From positions 71,197 to 135,196 of the forward strand of contig JAZKHT010000009.1 in NCBI GenBank assembly GCA_040385245.1: a DNA stretch of 64,000 nucleotides. The letters run 5' to 3'. This DNA comes from JAZKHT01 sp040385245 (GTDB taxonomy: Bacteria > Pseudomonadota > Alphaproteobacteria > Rhodobacterales > Rhodobacteraceae). Positions within the stretch are counted from its first letter, which is position 1; each line of letters begins with the position of its first letter. The notes beneath the pieces were generated by a model. The model saw only the letters and a program-made list of their open reading frames with translations, was not told the DNA's origin and ran no database searches. The position numbers were made by a program, and so were the translations under genes. Positions 52,601 through 60,180 of this stretch are shown in pieces.

Positions 52601-54112
52601 TTCCTCGTCCTGCCAGGCCGCGGCAACTGGCGCCAGGACTGCGTTGGACCCGACTGTTGGAACAAGGTTCCACTCAGCCATGCGTTGCTCGAGGTCGGGG
52701 ATCAGTTCCAAGATCCGGGGAAGCCGGGTGTCTTCCGGCGCGGGCAGTGCCCGGAATTGAAGACTCGGCGCGTTCAGCGTCCAGCCGATCTTTCGGTCGT
52801 TCAAGGTCCGCGCCAGAACCTGCCGCGACGAGATTGCATTGCGATGGTTCCTTATGAGCCCGGACGCATTCAAGCCGGATACGACTGCCTGTAGCCTCAT
52901 CTCGGTCAATGCGTCTGACTCGAGCGCATCCATCAACAAACCCGGCAGCATAGGCAGCACGAGTTCGTCGCGCACCCGCGCGTTCCACGCGGCGCTGACG
53001 TCGTCCGGCATGTCCTTGTCATAACCGAGGATGGCGTCCCGTCCGCTGGTGACGAAGAAGTACCCATGCAGGAACAACCGCACCTGTCCGGTCCCGACGG
53101 CGCGGGGCGTGCTTTCTCGCGCGACCGGAAGGAAAACGGACCACGTGATGTCGAGGTCATCTTGCCCGTCGGGATCGACGAGAAGCGCCACGGCACCATG
53201 CGGTAACGCCTTCTGCGGAACCATGGCATCGTCCTGCCGATCAAGGATGTCCGGCCAACCTTCCGAGGCGGTCAGATCAGTGCCGAAATCCGCCGTCGCC
53301 ATCATCTCCTTGCCGACACTGCGGATTCCGGCGCATAGCGGACCGCCAAAATCCGTCTGCCCCGGCGTTGCGGGATCGAAGCGCAGACGCGGGGAAGCGG
53401 CCCGATCAATGACACTGGACGTGCCATTGGCCACGACAACTTCGAGCTTCCTGACGTTGCGCAACAGCGAAACGATGCCAGACAGCCAGAACGGGTCGTT
53501 GGCATCATCCAGCAAGCTTGTTTCGTAGGACTTGGGTAGGAAGCCGCTGGTGGTCGTCTTCGGTTTGAGGGCTGGGCTCCGGAGGGGATACCATTGGACC
53601 ATCTGCCGGGCGAAGCCTGCGAGGCCACTGGACAGAAGCAGATCACGGTCCCGCGCGGTGGGTGCGTCTTCCCATTCGAGGCAGGCATCCCCGGGTTTCC
53701 CGATGACGATGTAGGGATTGACCACCAGGGGCGGAACCTCGGTTTCGTGCCCTTCTGAGACAACGAGAAAGGCGTCGCAGACGTGGAACGCTGTCTTCTG
53801 TCCCATTCCGAACCGCCCGATGGCAGCGGTGTCGGTGGCCTTGACGCTGCCGCCGAAGCGCGCAATCCCTTGCGCTGATGCCGCGTCATAACGGCCGTCG
53901 TTCGCGACCATCAGCCCCGGAACCCTCAGGAGCGGGTGATCTGCGTCGGGCCAGCCGGACAGGACGGCAATCCTGACTTGCTCCGAACCGGAATCATCCG
54001 CGTTTTGCAACAGCTCTCGCAGGAGCGTCCGTCCGCCCTCGAAATGGTATCGTTCCTTCAGGTTGGTCCGAAGGTCCTCGATGATCGACTTTTCGTCGCG
54101 GTGCATCGTCAT
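46685..54112 (-). CDS. Giant protein with two sacsin/HSP90-type GHKL ATPase modules
   Basis: A 2475-aa protein. First ATPase module: N-box LLRELLQNADDS (30-41), MVANDGRY (68-75) and GRFGMGQKTAFH (99-110). Second module: FFELFQNADDA (N-box Asn near residue 1523) and GKFGLGFKAVH (about 1595-1605). These are the Bergerat-fold motifs of sacsin/HSP90. The long middle and C-terminal regions have no recognised domain; a hydrophilic coiled-coil-like part (ILERARKDYEDAVRSAGDGVEAIRQKLKDQ) precedes module 2. ATG 54112 is chosen because it gives the normal distance to the first N-box. An operon with the SNF2 helicase fits a DNA-sensing defence system (inference). Confidence 0.8.
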   Translation of the reverse strand: MTMHRDEKSIIEDLRTNLKERYHFEGGRTLLRELLQNADDSGSEQVRIAVLSGWPDADHPLLRVPGLMVANDGRYDAASAQGIARFGGSVKATDTAAIGRFGMGQKTAFHVCDAFLVVSEGHETEVPPLVVNPYIVIGKPGDACLEWEDAPTARDRDLLLSSGLAGFARQMVQWYPLRSPALKPKTTTSGFLPKSYETSLLDDANDPFWLSGIVSLLRNVRKLEVVVANGTSSVIDRAASPRLRFDPATPGQTDFGGPLCAGIRSVGKEMMATADFGTDLTASEGWPDILDRQDDAMVPQKALPHGAVALLVDPDGQDDLDITWSVFLPVARESTPRAVGTGQVRLFLHGYFFVTSGRDAILGYDKDMPDDVSAAWNARVRDELVLPMLPGLLMDALESDALTEMRLQAVVSGLNASGLIRNHRNAISSRQVLARTLNDRKIGWTLNAPSLQFRALPAPEDTRLPRILELIPDLEQRMAEWNLVPTVGSNAVLAPVAAAWQDEELAKMAGLLTAAAFGQGGKLARFGEFLDFARRERLDKSAALVAPVLSLLRQAMTKRDVDMAQGEHIRMVLHHLPDGCVLPMPHSVMRNSQMRRTLASVEAAPLCIHQDWRPASFGARNLSLVEAKALLTALQPQLKDTATEDAAATAAIAILKAMGDNLAAAQSDPEFRTLHIVRVDKGLGFPRSASLDDLSKAASSGRLFLHNNENRKLVELLERAAPGAGAMMINYAEAAQLLTELGTGLTYAKDPSYETARLAAEADASGPDEARLDLMLKLWSTESKYRPYLRALLAGRREARFDDRDLLWIDGGNGQLDAFARTLVGRDDKTILLNSTLMMRIDAVKQGQLGVRKFDGATLGEKFVANQRHIAATPISPELFSAFFTANIPDEDLELLPIFETNQGRVAAVHGFRQNPDLPFPDGIDVPILHAPFGNATQEQFRRITSARIWSAERQLDFLLGQPEPAKHVAQIIAAIRDGRTAETLPLLAETQWLTLIDGRTVAPVAVMDLPGLNSGLLPSDMATRKDVPVGLLDEDTLRLLVKDGVLKDTAASKNTLLDRLSDGSLPCWIGERPGDIAAYLQSLAKDGADLTLPGWPLLAWLLSAPGADAQTIVREVQQHGAPDPDHFHGWMDALSRIAASGNQSARAVYDSGFRFLARTSSDQIGKVLSGTRVPTRDGTWRAADEVVAHGGAVAFAHRLDPELSRLLPQFAQGSSDDPRKLRPSDAPAELTEKQSADSLKPILARAKVAVPAEMLAVLVFMLGRSDCWRALMREELGLAIPVIEGIERDFENQVETAYRKGSDQSLMARSARMRIQFRPRRDLQGEDEFVSIAGTPVMLPLGDAQPLEIVGTIRQNWKIEQAKDLHNLTRRRALDVVLPDDVRLTDRHVTEFCRTLAEEYVGSEKDQPEARAALDALLAGRARFAEHVASAVRAEIRDQMPKILGEMKPREGGILERARKDYEDAVRSAGDGVEAIRQKLKDQLWTKVDQPKGHAELLERVRTRITEDGYLPARIFFELFQNADDAWQQDPAWSDAPGKFELSRNRGTTTMSHWGRLINVVGEGSHGERMGWHRDLYHMLQLNLSDKDRGEAVTGKFGLGFKAVHLLADQVRIASRYVACHVRGGLLPDPWDQGKERSFEATSQGRPATIIEFDQNAGQDYNTAWDAFRRSARWLPAMARGIRQVDIRKEALVETFGASFEDTGAENVRVLTLTGTEAGKALVLDLDEDTTLFLPLGPTGPVPPAEGTPGLWLLAPLDVDARPCWLMNSRSFAVNPGRGHLRGMLDERKALFRKHGTSLARRLKSLAKLLENDWPAFAHKAGLSNPDPDEGRSLFWTALADSFTPDLRHDLLGSLHVDDTQPRGITNEAPDTARLGWASLVSNAPVFPTGLAAPFTPLLQATEVHWQVAGIMDLPGAADQLAGHPISQRILSRSVSRQAARTLERIGLRVPSPLHAGGLLKEVMGVSRRIDPELASWVGGILTAERTEKMDGQERAAILAQLRDAEFRMEDGTWSTAAFLPKSCDRMKMEKNKDERLMGDFISSRHVLSGDYSEAALDLYDLARGGGYFGSLLNPSRLAQFASDCKSTEQKRSVLIYMLRGEKGSKLAEELRARRCNWLPPTFEALCASDFAEGLSRSELQNIIPQLYAGELEERFDARHETPPTVEYPGIAEVVEQPDPALVLEHLHAWWTRKSHELGSKYNFDTYPTNSKPERLRDKHYDDDPEGWFTFFAQAVFRTIEWGNETASRNFINNAKRAGWWGEMARISQVHSYKPWTDRLDELASIDGKAEDYRRWRRALGELYVVARWLPDYVDVYQNLPRFVQRDGAISLVDHWWPSASPSHQRRGTEGASLIRALGTGANWMIREGVRAGIWGDLGGYMHGYGWANSEAMGRFADRIGWRHLRGLAGMDASRAIYSEFEAGLRDRASFGGALDLPIQLLMTQKHEGAQEVIFGPDTPRISQDNVEEEDFIA

Positions 54113-54748
54113 GGGCGGAAAACTCTTCTCAATAGGCGAAGCGGCGGAAATTACTTTTGGCAAGCCGCACGTTACGGAGTGGAATGGATAAGAGGGCAAA
54201 GCGCAAGATCGTCTCGGCTTCGAAGTTCTCTCGCAGCGAGGATCCCGATGGGCGGCGATGCCACCCATCGATGAAACTGGTCACCGGGCGCGTAAGAAGA
54301 GTACTTCTTTGGAGCTAAGTCCGTTTTTCTGCCCGTCGCGTAGCCCTCTGAGCGGGATGCGAAGGTCCGCTGTTCGCTGATTGCCGCAGGCGCGATGCCG
54401 CAGCCTCACGGGCGGCTCTCCGCCCTACGCGTCCTCGCCGCCACTCTCGCCGAGTGGCGCGGCCTTCTCGCTGCCTGACCGGAATGTGGGGCTGGGGAAC
54501 GGAGACTGGTTCGCATTCGTCTGACAACGCCCATCGCACCTATTCCGCGATCGGAATGACGGCGCTTAACGCGTTAGTCGCGAATTTTGCAACTATTGCC
54601 ACTCGCGCCTTGAACGCTGCGTCGTGGTTCCTGCGTTTCGAAATGGTCTGACATCATCGTTCTTGCAGACTAGGCGACGTCAGATTGTAGCTTGCGTGAC
54701 TATCCGTTCTCGCGGAGGGCCCCATGATTTGACGAATGAATAAAGCTA
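54113..54748. other. Intergenic region upstream of the giant ATPase
   Basis: 636 nt with no convincing ORF. It contains the palindrome at 54246-54270. I see no clear transposon end or attachment repeat. Confidence 0.45.
54246..54270. promoter_or_regulatory. Near-perfect 25-nt palindrome upstream of the giant ATPase gene
   Basis: CGATGGG-c-GGC-GAT-GCC-a-CCCATCG: 10 paired bases with a single c/a mismatch. It lies 134-158 nt before the ATPase start on the minus strand. It could be a dimer operator or a leader hairpin. Confidence 0.4.
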
Positions 54749-55678
54749 TCAGATGCCAACGACCTCGCGACCTTCGCCTTTAACGGTCTCGTGGATCCAG
54801 TCGCTGAATGCGCGTATGGCAGGGCGGTTTTCGGCGGCTTCTGGGTAAAACAGCGCAATCAGCTTCGCCGCTCTCACGCGAAAATCGAAAAGCCGCACTA
54901 ACCTACCAGCGCGGATATCCTGTTCCACCAGCGAGCGCATGGCGATGCCGACGCCCTGGCCCTGCATCGCCGCCTCGATCATCATATAGGCGCGCGAGAA
55001 GGACAGCGCCCGTTGCGCCGAGAGGGGCGCGAGGTTTAGAGCAGCCAGCCACTCCTCCCAACTGGCTCCGAAATCGAGGCCCTCCAGCGTGGTGTGCAGG
55101 ATAGGTCGGCCCGACAGATCCTCGGCGCTGCGGATAGGTAGGACATCCTGGGCCATCCGGGGGGTGCAAATCGGCCAAATCTCATCCTGCAACAGGATTT
55201 CCTGACAGATGCCCGACTGCCGCTCGCGCACGAAGCTGATGGCAATGTCGACGCCGTTGATCACAACGTCGTCGAGGCTGACATAGGAAAGAAGCCGGAC
55301 CTCGATATTGGGATGCATGTTGCAGAACTGCCTGAGCCGCGGCGCAAGCCACTTGGCCCCAAAGGAGGGCAACGATCCGATCACGAGCCTGCCCGAAATG
55401 TCGCCGGAGCGGATATTGTCCAGGACGCCCTCAATATTCATAAGTGACTTGCGCACCACCCCGGCAAGCGCCGCGCCTTCACGCGACAGGATTAGCCGGC
55501 TATTCATCCGATGGAACAACTGCGCGCCAAGCTGACTTTCCAGCTGGCTAATCTGCTGGCTGACGGCGCTGCGCGTCAGGAAGAGCTCATCCGCGGCCTT
55601 GGTGAAACTCAGGTAGCGCGAGGCGACCTCGAAGGTTCGCAGCGCGGTCAGCGACAGATGCCGAAGCGACATGGCCAC
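54749..55678 (-). CDS. LysR-family regulator (GcvA-like) of the PfkB/ABC operon
   Basis: A 309-aa LysR protein. The HTH reads LTALRTFEVASRYLSFTKAADELFLTRSAVSQQISQLE, the GcvA-like signature. The effector domain contains GRLVIGSLPSFGAKWLAPRL. It is divergent from the PfkB-kinase gene across 225 nt that hold a LysR box, so it probably controls that operon in response to its substrate. Start ATG 55678; ATG 55672 is also possible. Confidence 0.88.
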   Translation of the reverse strand: MAMSLRHLSLTALRTFEVASRYLSFTKAADELFLTRSAVSQQISQLESQLGAQLFHRMNSRLILSREGAALAGVVRKSLMNIEGVLDNIRSGDISGRLVIGSLPSFGAKWLAPRLRQFCNMHPNIEVRLLSYVSLDDVVINGVDIAISFVRERQSGICQEILLQDEIWPICTPRMAQDVLPIRSAEDLSGRPILHTTLEGLDFGASWEEWLAALNLAPLSAQRALSFSRAYMMIEAAMQGQGVGIAMRSLVEQDIRAGRLVRLFDFRVRAAKLIALFYPEAAENRPAIRAFSDWIHETVKGEGREVVGI

Positions 55679-55780
55679 CCTTTCTGACAGGTGTTAACGA
55701 TAATCCTAGGCAGCGGCGGGTTTCCCGTCCAGCCCAAGCCACGCCGGCCGAACCTAGGCCAAGGCCAGCCCTTCGTACTC

Positions 55781-55807
55781 GTTAGTTTAGCTAACGGCAA
55801 CAGTTAG
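55781..55807. promoter_or_regulatory. LysR box in the LysR/PfkB divergent region
   Basis: GTTAG-TTTAG-CTAAC (55781-55795) is a perfect 5-bp inverted repeat containing a T-N11-A core, with another GTTAG at 55803-55807, 22 nt downstream (about two turns). This is the usual form of a LysR recognition plus activation site. Confidence 0.55.
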
Positions 55808-55903
55808 GTCTTCGCGCTTGTTGCGATCAGCCCGCGGCTGCAATGTCGGACGAAGAACTGAAGGGCTGCCTGGTGAAAAGGTCGCCGATCGCATGAGGGA
55901 TCA

Positions 55904-56878
55904 ATGCCCAACACCGTAATTAGCGACGGCACCGTGGTGTTTTTCGGAAGCCATGCCGTCGATCACTACCTGCTCTGCAGGGCTTGGCCAAACGAGGGCC
56001 AGAAAATCAATGCCGAGCCGACGGGGAGGGTATATGGCGGCATGATCCCAAATGCGGCGACCATCTTTGCTGGTTACGGCGCCCCGCCTATGCTGATGGG
56101 ACCGCTGGCGGACGACGAGGATGCCGACCCCATCTTGGCCGAGCTGGCTCAGGCCGGCATCGACATCCGAAACATCCGCCGCGCGGCCGGGTTCCGTAAC
56201 TCCTATGCCTACAATTTCCTGACCGAGGTCAATCCGGATGAAAAGACGCTTGTCATCGTCGATCCTGGCTATGACTTCGATCCAACCCCGGCCGAGCGGG
56301 CAGTGCTGACGGGGGCGAAATTCATCTATTCGACCATCGCCCATCTGCGCCGGATCGTCGGCATCCAAGGTGTGCTGGCCGAGGCGCACACCCGGGGGGC
56401 GCGGCTTTTCATCGACGTCGAGGCAGAATCCTTCCGTTCGGCTGAGGAGGATTGGTGGGCCTTTTCGGCAGCCGACTTCCTATCGTTCAACGAGGAAAGT
56501 CTTGACAAGTTCCGCGGTACGAAATCCGCAGGGGCGGCGATTGCCGACCTCCTTGCAGCGTCTGGTGCCGAGATCGTCACAACCCTCGGAAAGGGCGGCT
56601 GCGAGGTCGTTTCGCCGGCGGGGCGCTGGAGGACGGCTGGGCTCCGAGTGGCAACCGTCGATCCTCTTGGCGCGGGCGATACGTTCAATGCGACATATCT
56701 GTTCGGCCGCAGCCAGGGCTGGTCCATCGAGGATTCAGCGCGCTTCGCTAATCTCGCTGCAGCCCGTTCGACCACCATGACCGGCCCCCGCAGCGGGCGC
56801 GCGACGGTCGGGACAGTGATGGAGTTCTTGGACATCTCAAACGAACAGGCGCTGCCGCTGCCTGTCCAGCCTGACTAG
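55904..56878 (+). CDS. PfkB-family carbohydrate/nucleoside kinase
   Basis: A 324-aa ribokinase-fold kinase. The N-terminal substrate region is VFFGSHAVDHYLLCRAWPNEGQKI and GGMIPNAATIFAGYG. The C-terminal signature is VDPLGAGDTFNATYLFG with catalytic Asp in GAGD. It phosphorylates a sugar or sugar-like alcohol with ATP; the substrate is not predictable. A good GAGGG ribosome-binding site precedes ATG 55904. First gene of the operon and directly followed by a substrate-binding protein. Confidence 0.85.
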   Translation: MPNTVISDGTVVFFGSHAVDHYLLCRAWPNEGQKINAEPTGRVYGGMIPNAATIFAGYGAPPMLMGPLADDEDADPILAELAQAGIDIRNIRRAAGFRNSYAYNFLTEVNPDEKTLVIVDPGYDFDPTPAERAVLTGAKFIYSTIAHLRRIVGIQGVLAEAHTRGARLFIDVEAESFRSAEEDWWAFSAADFLSFNEESLDKFRGTKSAGAAIADLLAASGAEIVTTLGKGGCEVVSPAGRWRTAGLRVATVDPLGAGDTFNATYLFGRSQGWSIEDSARFANLAAARSTTMTGPRSGRATVGTVMEFLDISNEQALPLPVQPD

Positions 56879-56915
56879 GGCGACTCATTCAAGCAAACAA
56901 CGAAAGGTAAACTAC

Positions 56916-58034
56916 ATGAAGAAGACATCTGTTTTGTCGACGGGGGTGGCTTTCGCCGCTCTACTCGCCACGACCGGCCTAGTCCGCGCTGACGAAGTGA
57001 ACGTCACATCGACCGGTGGAGCCTACCAACGCAGCCAGGAGATGGGGTATGGCGAGGCCTATGAAAAGCTTGGCCACACGATCAACTGGAACGTCTATTC
57101 CGGCGGCCTTGGCGAAATCCGCACACAGGTGGATTCCGGCAATGTCATCTGGGACATCGTCGATGTGAACAGCGCCGAGGCCAATACCGGCTGCGCCGAG
57201 GGCATCTTCGAGAAGATCGATCTGGCCGAGGTCACCGAACCCGCTCCCGATGGCACCACGTTGGACGACTACCAGGTCCAGAGGACCAACGACTGTTCGG
57301 TCGGCACCGTGGTCTACTCTTGGGGGTTCGCCTTCAACAATACCGTATTTACCGGAGATCAGCCGGCCAAGGTCGCCGATTACTTCGACACCGCGCGGTT
57401 TCCTGGCAAGCGCGGGATCTGGAGCAGCCCGACACAGGCCATCGAACTGGCGCTGATGGCCGATGGCGTGGCCCCCGGGGATGTCTACAGCTATCTGGAA
57501 GAATCGGGCGATGTCGGAGTGGACCGGGCGCTGGCCAAGCTAAAGTCGCTGCATGACGATCCGAATGGCGGTCTGGTGTTCTGGACTGGCGGAGCCGAGC
57601 CCCCCGAACTACTGGCCAAGGGCGAGGTCGTCATGTCAACCGGATGGAGCGGTCGCTTCTTCAACGCTGTCGTGACGGAAAACGCCCCGATCACTCAGGT
57701 TTGGGACGGGCAGATCATGGATTTCCAGAACTTCGCGGTGATCAAAGGCACCCCCAATCTGGAGGCGGCAAAAGCCTTCCTGAAATTCGCCACTGCGACC
57801 GACAATATCGCCGAAACTGCCCGCTACATTCCCTATGCGCCTTGGCGAAAATCGGCAGTGGACAAGATCCTGGCGAATGAGCCCTGGTCCGAAGACGGCA
57901 AGACCTCGGTGGGGCCGTTCCTGTCGACCGCGCCAGATAACATGGCCAACTACCTCGAGATGGGTGTCGACTACTGGCAGAACCATCAGGACGAGGTGAC
58001 CGAGCGCTGGACCGCCTGGAAAGCCGGTCTCTGA
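56916..58034 (+). CDS. PotD-like ABC transporter substrate-binding protein
   Basis: A 372-aa secreted protein with a Sec signal (MKKTSVLSTGVAFAALLATTGLVRA, cut before DEVNV). The type-II periplasmic binding fold of the PotD/spermidine-putrescine family follows: VNVTSTGGAYQRSQEMGYGEAYEK, WDIVDVNSAEA, and the C-terminal ARYIPYAPWRKSAVDKIL. The acidic polyamine-binding residues cannot be confirmed, so the ligand may be a different organic solute. Ribosome-binding site AAAGG before ATG 56916. Confidence 0.83.
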   Translation: MKKTSVLSTGVAFAALLATTGLVRADEVNVTSTGGAYQRSQEMGYGEAYEKLGHTINWNVYSGGLGEIRTQVDSGNVIWDIVDVNSAEANTGCAEGIFEKIDLAEVTEPAPDGTTLDDYQVQRTNDCSVGTVVYSWGFAFNNTVFTGDQPAKVADYFDTARFPGKRGIWSSPTQAIELALMADGVAPGDVYSYLEESGDVGVDRALAKLKSLHDDPNGGLVFWTGGAEPPELLAKGEVVMSTGWSGRFFNAVVTENAPITQVWDGQIMDFQNFAVIKGTPNLEAAKAFLKFATATDNIAETARYIPYAPWRKSAVDKILANEPWSEDGKTSVGPFLSTAPDNMANYLEMGVDYWQNHQDEVTERWTAWKAGL

Positions 58035-58048
58035 CCTTAACGGGGCTG

Positions 58049-58068
58049 GGGCGGAACAATCCGCCCCG
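58049..58068 (+). promoter_or_regulatory. Intercistronic hairpin after the binding-protein gene
   Basis: GGGGCGGA (58049-58056) pairs perfectly with TCCGCCCC (58061-58068) over a 4-nt ACAA loop in the 62-nt gap before the permease. No T-run follows. Probably an mRNA-stabilising or partial-termination hairpin raising binding-protein expression. Confidence 0.45.
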
Positions 58069-58096
58069 CCGCCACACAATCCCCCGGGAGCGTCCC

Positions 58097-59314
58097 ATGA
58101 CCGCACGCCCTTTTCAGACGGCAAGGACCTGGCGCCCAACGCGAGCCTCGGTCATAGGCCTTGGCCTGATCGCACCTCTTGCCCTGCTGGTTCTGGCCTT
58201 TCTGGTCCTGCCGCTTTTCCGCTTCGCCTACCTCAGCGTCGACAACCGAGCCATCGCGCAGGTGTTGTCGCTGACATCGCAGGCGATGCGCGACCATCCG
58301 GTCGAGGGGGTGCCGGACGATGCGGTTTTCGCCGCCTTCCAGCAGGACCTGGCCCGAGACCCCAAGGGCGTGGCCAAGCTTGCAGCACGACTGAACTTTT
58401 TCGAGGGCGGCCTGAACAGCTTGGTCCGCAAGACCAGCGCCCAGATGGCGACCATCCCGCCGAGCCGGGCCGGTTTCACGGCCTTCGACAAGCGTTGGGG
58501 CGAGGGAAAGACCTGGCGAGCCATCGGCTTAGCGACGCATCCCGTCATTCCCGAATACTATCTGAATGCGCTGGACCTGCGCACCGACGAGCCGTCCCGG
58601 CTGCTTTCGATCGAGCCGAAGCCCGAGGGCCAGAGGATCTACTTGCGGCTCTGGGCGCGCACGATCATGGTGGCCTTGTTCGTGGTCAGCGTATGCACTC
58701 TGGTCGGATATCCGATCGCGCATTTCCTTTCACGCTCCAAGGGCATGGTCTTCACCCTTGCCATGGGGCTGGTGCTGCTGCCTTTCTGGACGCCGCTTCT
58801 CGCCCGCATCGCCAGCTGGAAGGTGCTGCTGGAATCGAACGGGGTGATCAACAGCCTGCTGGTCGCCAGCGGTCTGGTCAGCGAAGCGGGGCGCCCGCAG
58901 CTTCTGAATAATCTCTTCGCCACCGTGTTGGTCATGTCCTATGTCCTGCTGCCCTATGCGATCCTTCCAACCTATGCGGTGATGAAGCGGGTGCAGCCCT
59001 CACTCTTCAGCGCGGCGCTGACGCTGGGAGCCACCCCGGTCCGGGCTTTCTTCACCGTCTACCTGCCTCAGACGCTGCCGGGCGTGCTGGCCGGCGGCAT
59101 CCTGATTTTCGTGCTGTCCTTCGGCTTCTACCTGACACCGGAGCTTGTGGGCGGCCCCAGCGGCAGTCTCATCGGCAACATGATCGCCTACAACTTCTCG
59201 CGCTCGCTCAACTGGGGCCTGGCCGGAGCCCTCTCGACCATGCTGCTCATTGTCATCGCAGCCGCAGCCCTGCTACTGCGCGCCGTGTCGCCGAAGCCTT
59301 CGGCAAGAAGATAG
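58097..59314 (+). CDS. PotB-like ABC transporter permease with large N-terminal insert
   Basis: A 405-aa membrane protein. TM1 (ASVIGLGLIAPLALLVLAFLV) is followed by an unusual ~150-residue hydrophilic segment (residues ~45-190) before the other five helices. The conserved EAA-type loop reads ALTLGATPVRAFFTVYLPQTLPG and contacts the ATPase. The extra segment is absent from E. coli PotB (275 aa) but occurs in some alphaproteobacterial homologues. Start ATG 58097 with GGGAG before it. Confidence 0.85.
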   Translation: MTARPFQTARTWRPTRASVIGLGLIAPLALLVLAFLVLPLFRFAYLSVDNRAIAQVLSLTSQAMRDHPVEGVPDDAVFAAFQQDLARDPKGVAKLAARLNFFEGGLNSLVRKTSAQMATIPPSRAGFTAFDKRWGEGKTWRAIGLATHPVIPEYYLNALDLRTDEPSRLLSIEPKPEGQRIYLRLWARTIMVALFVVSVCTLVGYPIAHFLSRSKGMVFTLAMGLVLLPFWTPLLARIASWKVLLESNGVINSLLVASGLVSEAGRPQLLNNLFATVLVMSYVLLPYAILPTYAVMKRVQPSLFSAALTLGATPVRAFFTVYLPQTLPGVLAGGILIFVLSFGFYLTPELVGGPSGSLIGNMIAYNFSRSLNWGLAGALSTMLLIVIAAAALLLRAVSPKPSARR

Positions 59315-59324
59315 GGGAAGCAGG

Positions 59325-60140
59325 ATGAACCATTTCGTCAAACTCTGGGTCATCGTCGGGCTTGCCTTTCTGGCGTTGCCGCTTCTGGTCATCGTCCCGC
59401 TGTCGTTCACCTCGGGCCACTACATGGTCTACACACCCGAAATGCTGGCGCTGGAGCCCGATGCCTATTCGGCCCGCTGGTATTCCGAGGTGCTCCACGA
59501 CCGCGACTGGATGCTGGCCCTGAGGAACAGCTTGATCATCGGCCTGTCGGCAGCAGCGCTCTCTACGGTCCTAGGCACATTGGCTGCCCTGGGCTTGTCG
59601 CGGTCGGGAACGCCGGGGCGCAATGTCTGGACGGCGCTGATCCTTCTGCCGCAGATCGTGCCGATCGTTGTGACGGCTGGGGGCATCTACTCCGCCTTTT
59701 CCGACCTGAACCTGATCGGCACCTATGCCGGAGTCATCATCGCCCACACGGTTCTGGCGGCTCCCGTCGCCGTGATCACAATCCGCGCCAGCCTCGAAAG
59801 GTTCGACTGGAACCTCCTCGCCGCCTCCTCAACGCTCGGCGCGGGGCCCTTGCTGACCTTCTGGAAGGTCACGCTGCCGCTGATACGGCCCGCCATTGTC
59901 GCCGGGGCGATCTTTGCCTTCGCCACCTCGCTGGACGAAGTGGTGGTGATCCAGTTCATCGGCTCCTACGACCAGAAGACGGTGCCGATCCAGATGCTCA
60001 TCGGCCTGCGCGAACACCTCAGTCCGGCCATCCTGGCCGTCGCCAGCATGCTTGTCTGCTTCGCATTGGCGATCCTTGTGCTCAGCGAATTGATGCGCCG
60101 CCGCAGCGATATCTATGCCCGAAACACTCCCAAGAACTGA
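59325..60140 (+). CDS. PotC-like ABC transporter permease
   Basis: A 271-aa permease with six predicted helices. Its EAA loop is AASSTLGAGPLLTFWKVTLPLIRPA. The start is 10 nt after the previous gene with GAAGCAGG before ATG 59325; the ATG at 59250 overlaps the upstream gene and was rejected. Pairs with the PotB-like permease to form the import channel. Confidence 0.88.
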   Translation: MNHFVKLWVIVGLAFLALPLLVIVPLSFTSGHYMVYTPEMLALEPDAYSARWYSEVLHDRDWMLALRNSLIIGLSAAALSTVLGTLAALGLSRSGTPGRNVWTALILLPQIVPIVVTAGGIYSAFSDLNLIGTYAGVIIAHTVLAAPVAVITIRASLERFDWNLLAASSTLGAGPLLTFWKVTLPLIRPAIVAGAIFAFATSLDEVVVIQFIGSYDQKTVPIQMLIGLREHLSPAILAVASMLVCFALAILVLSELMRRRSDIYARNTPKN

Positions 60141-60180
60141 CGGCGCCCAGAACGCGCCCCTGCCCAAGGAAAGAACTCCA

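Noticed and set aside
54454..54651. 65-aa ORF between the giant ATPase and LysR genes
   Set aside because: No start signal and low-complexity composition. It does not resemble a protein I know.
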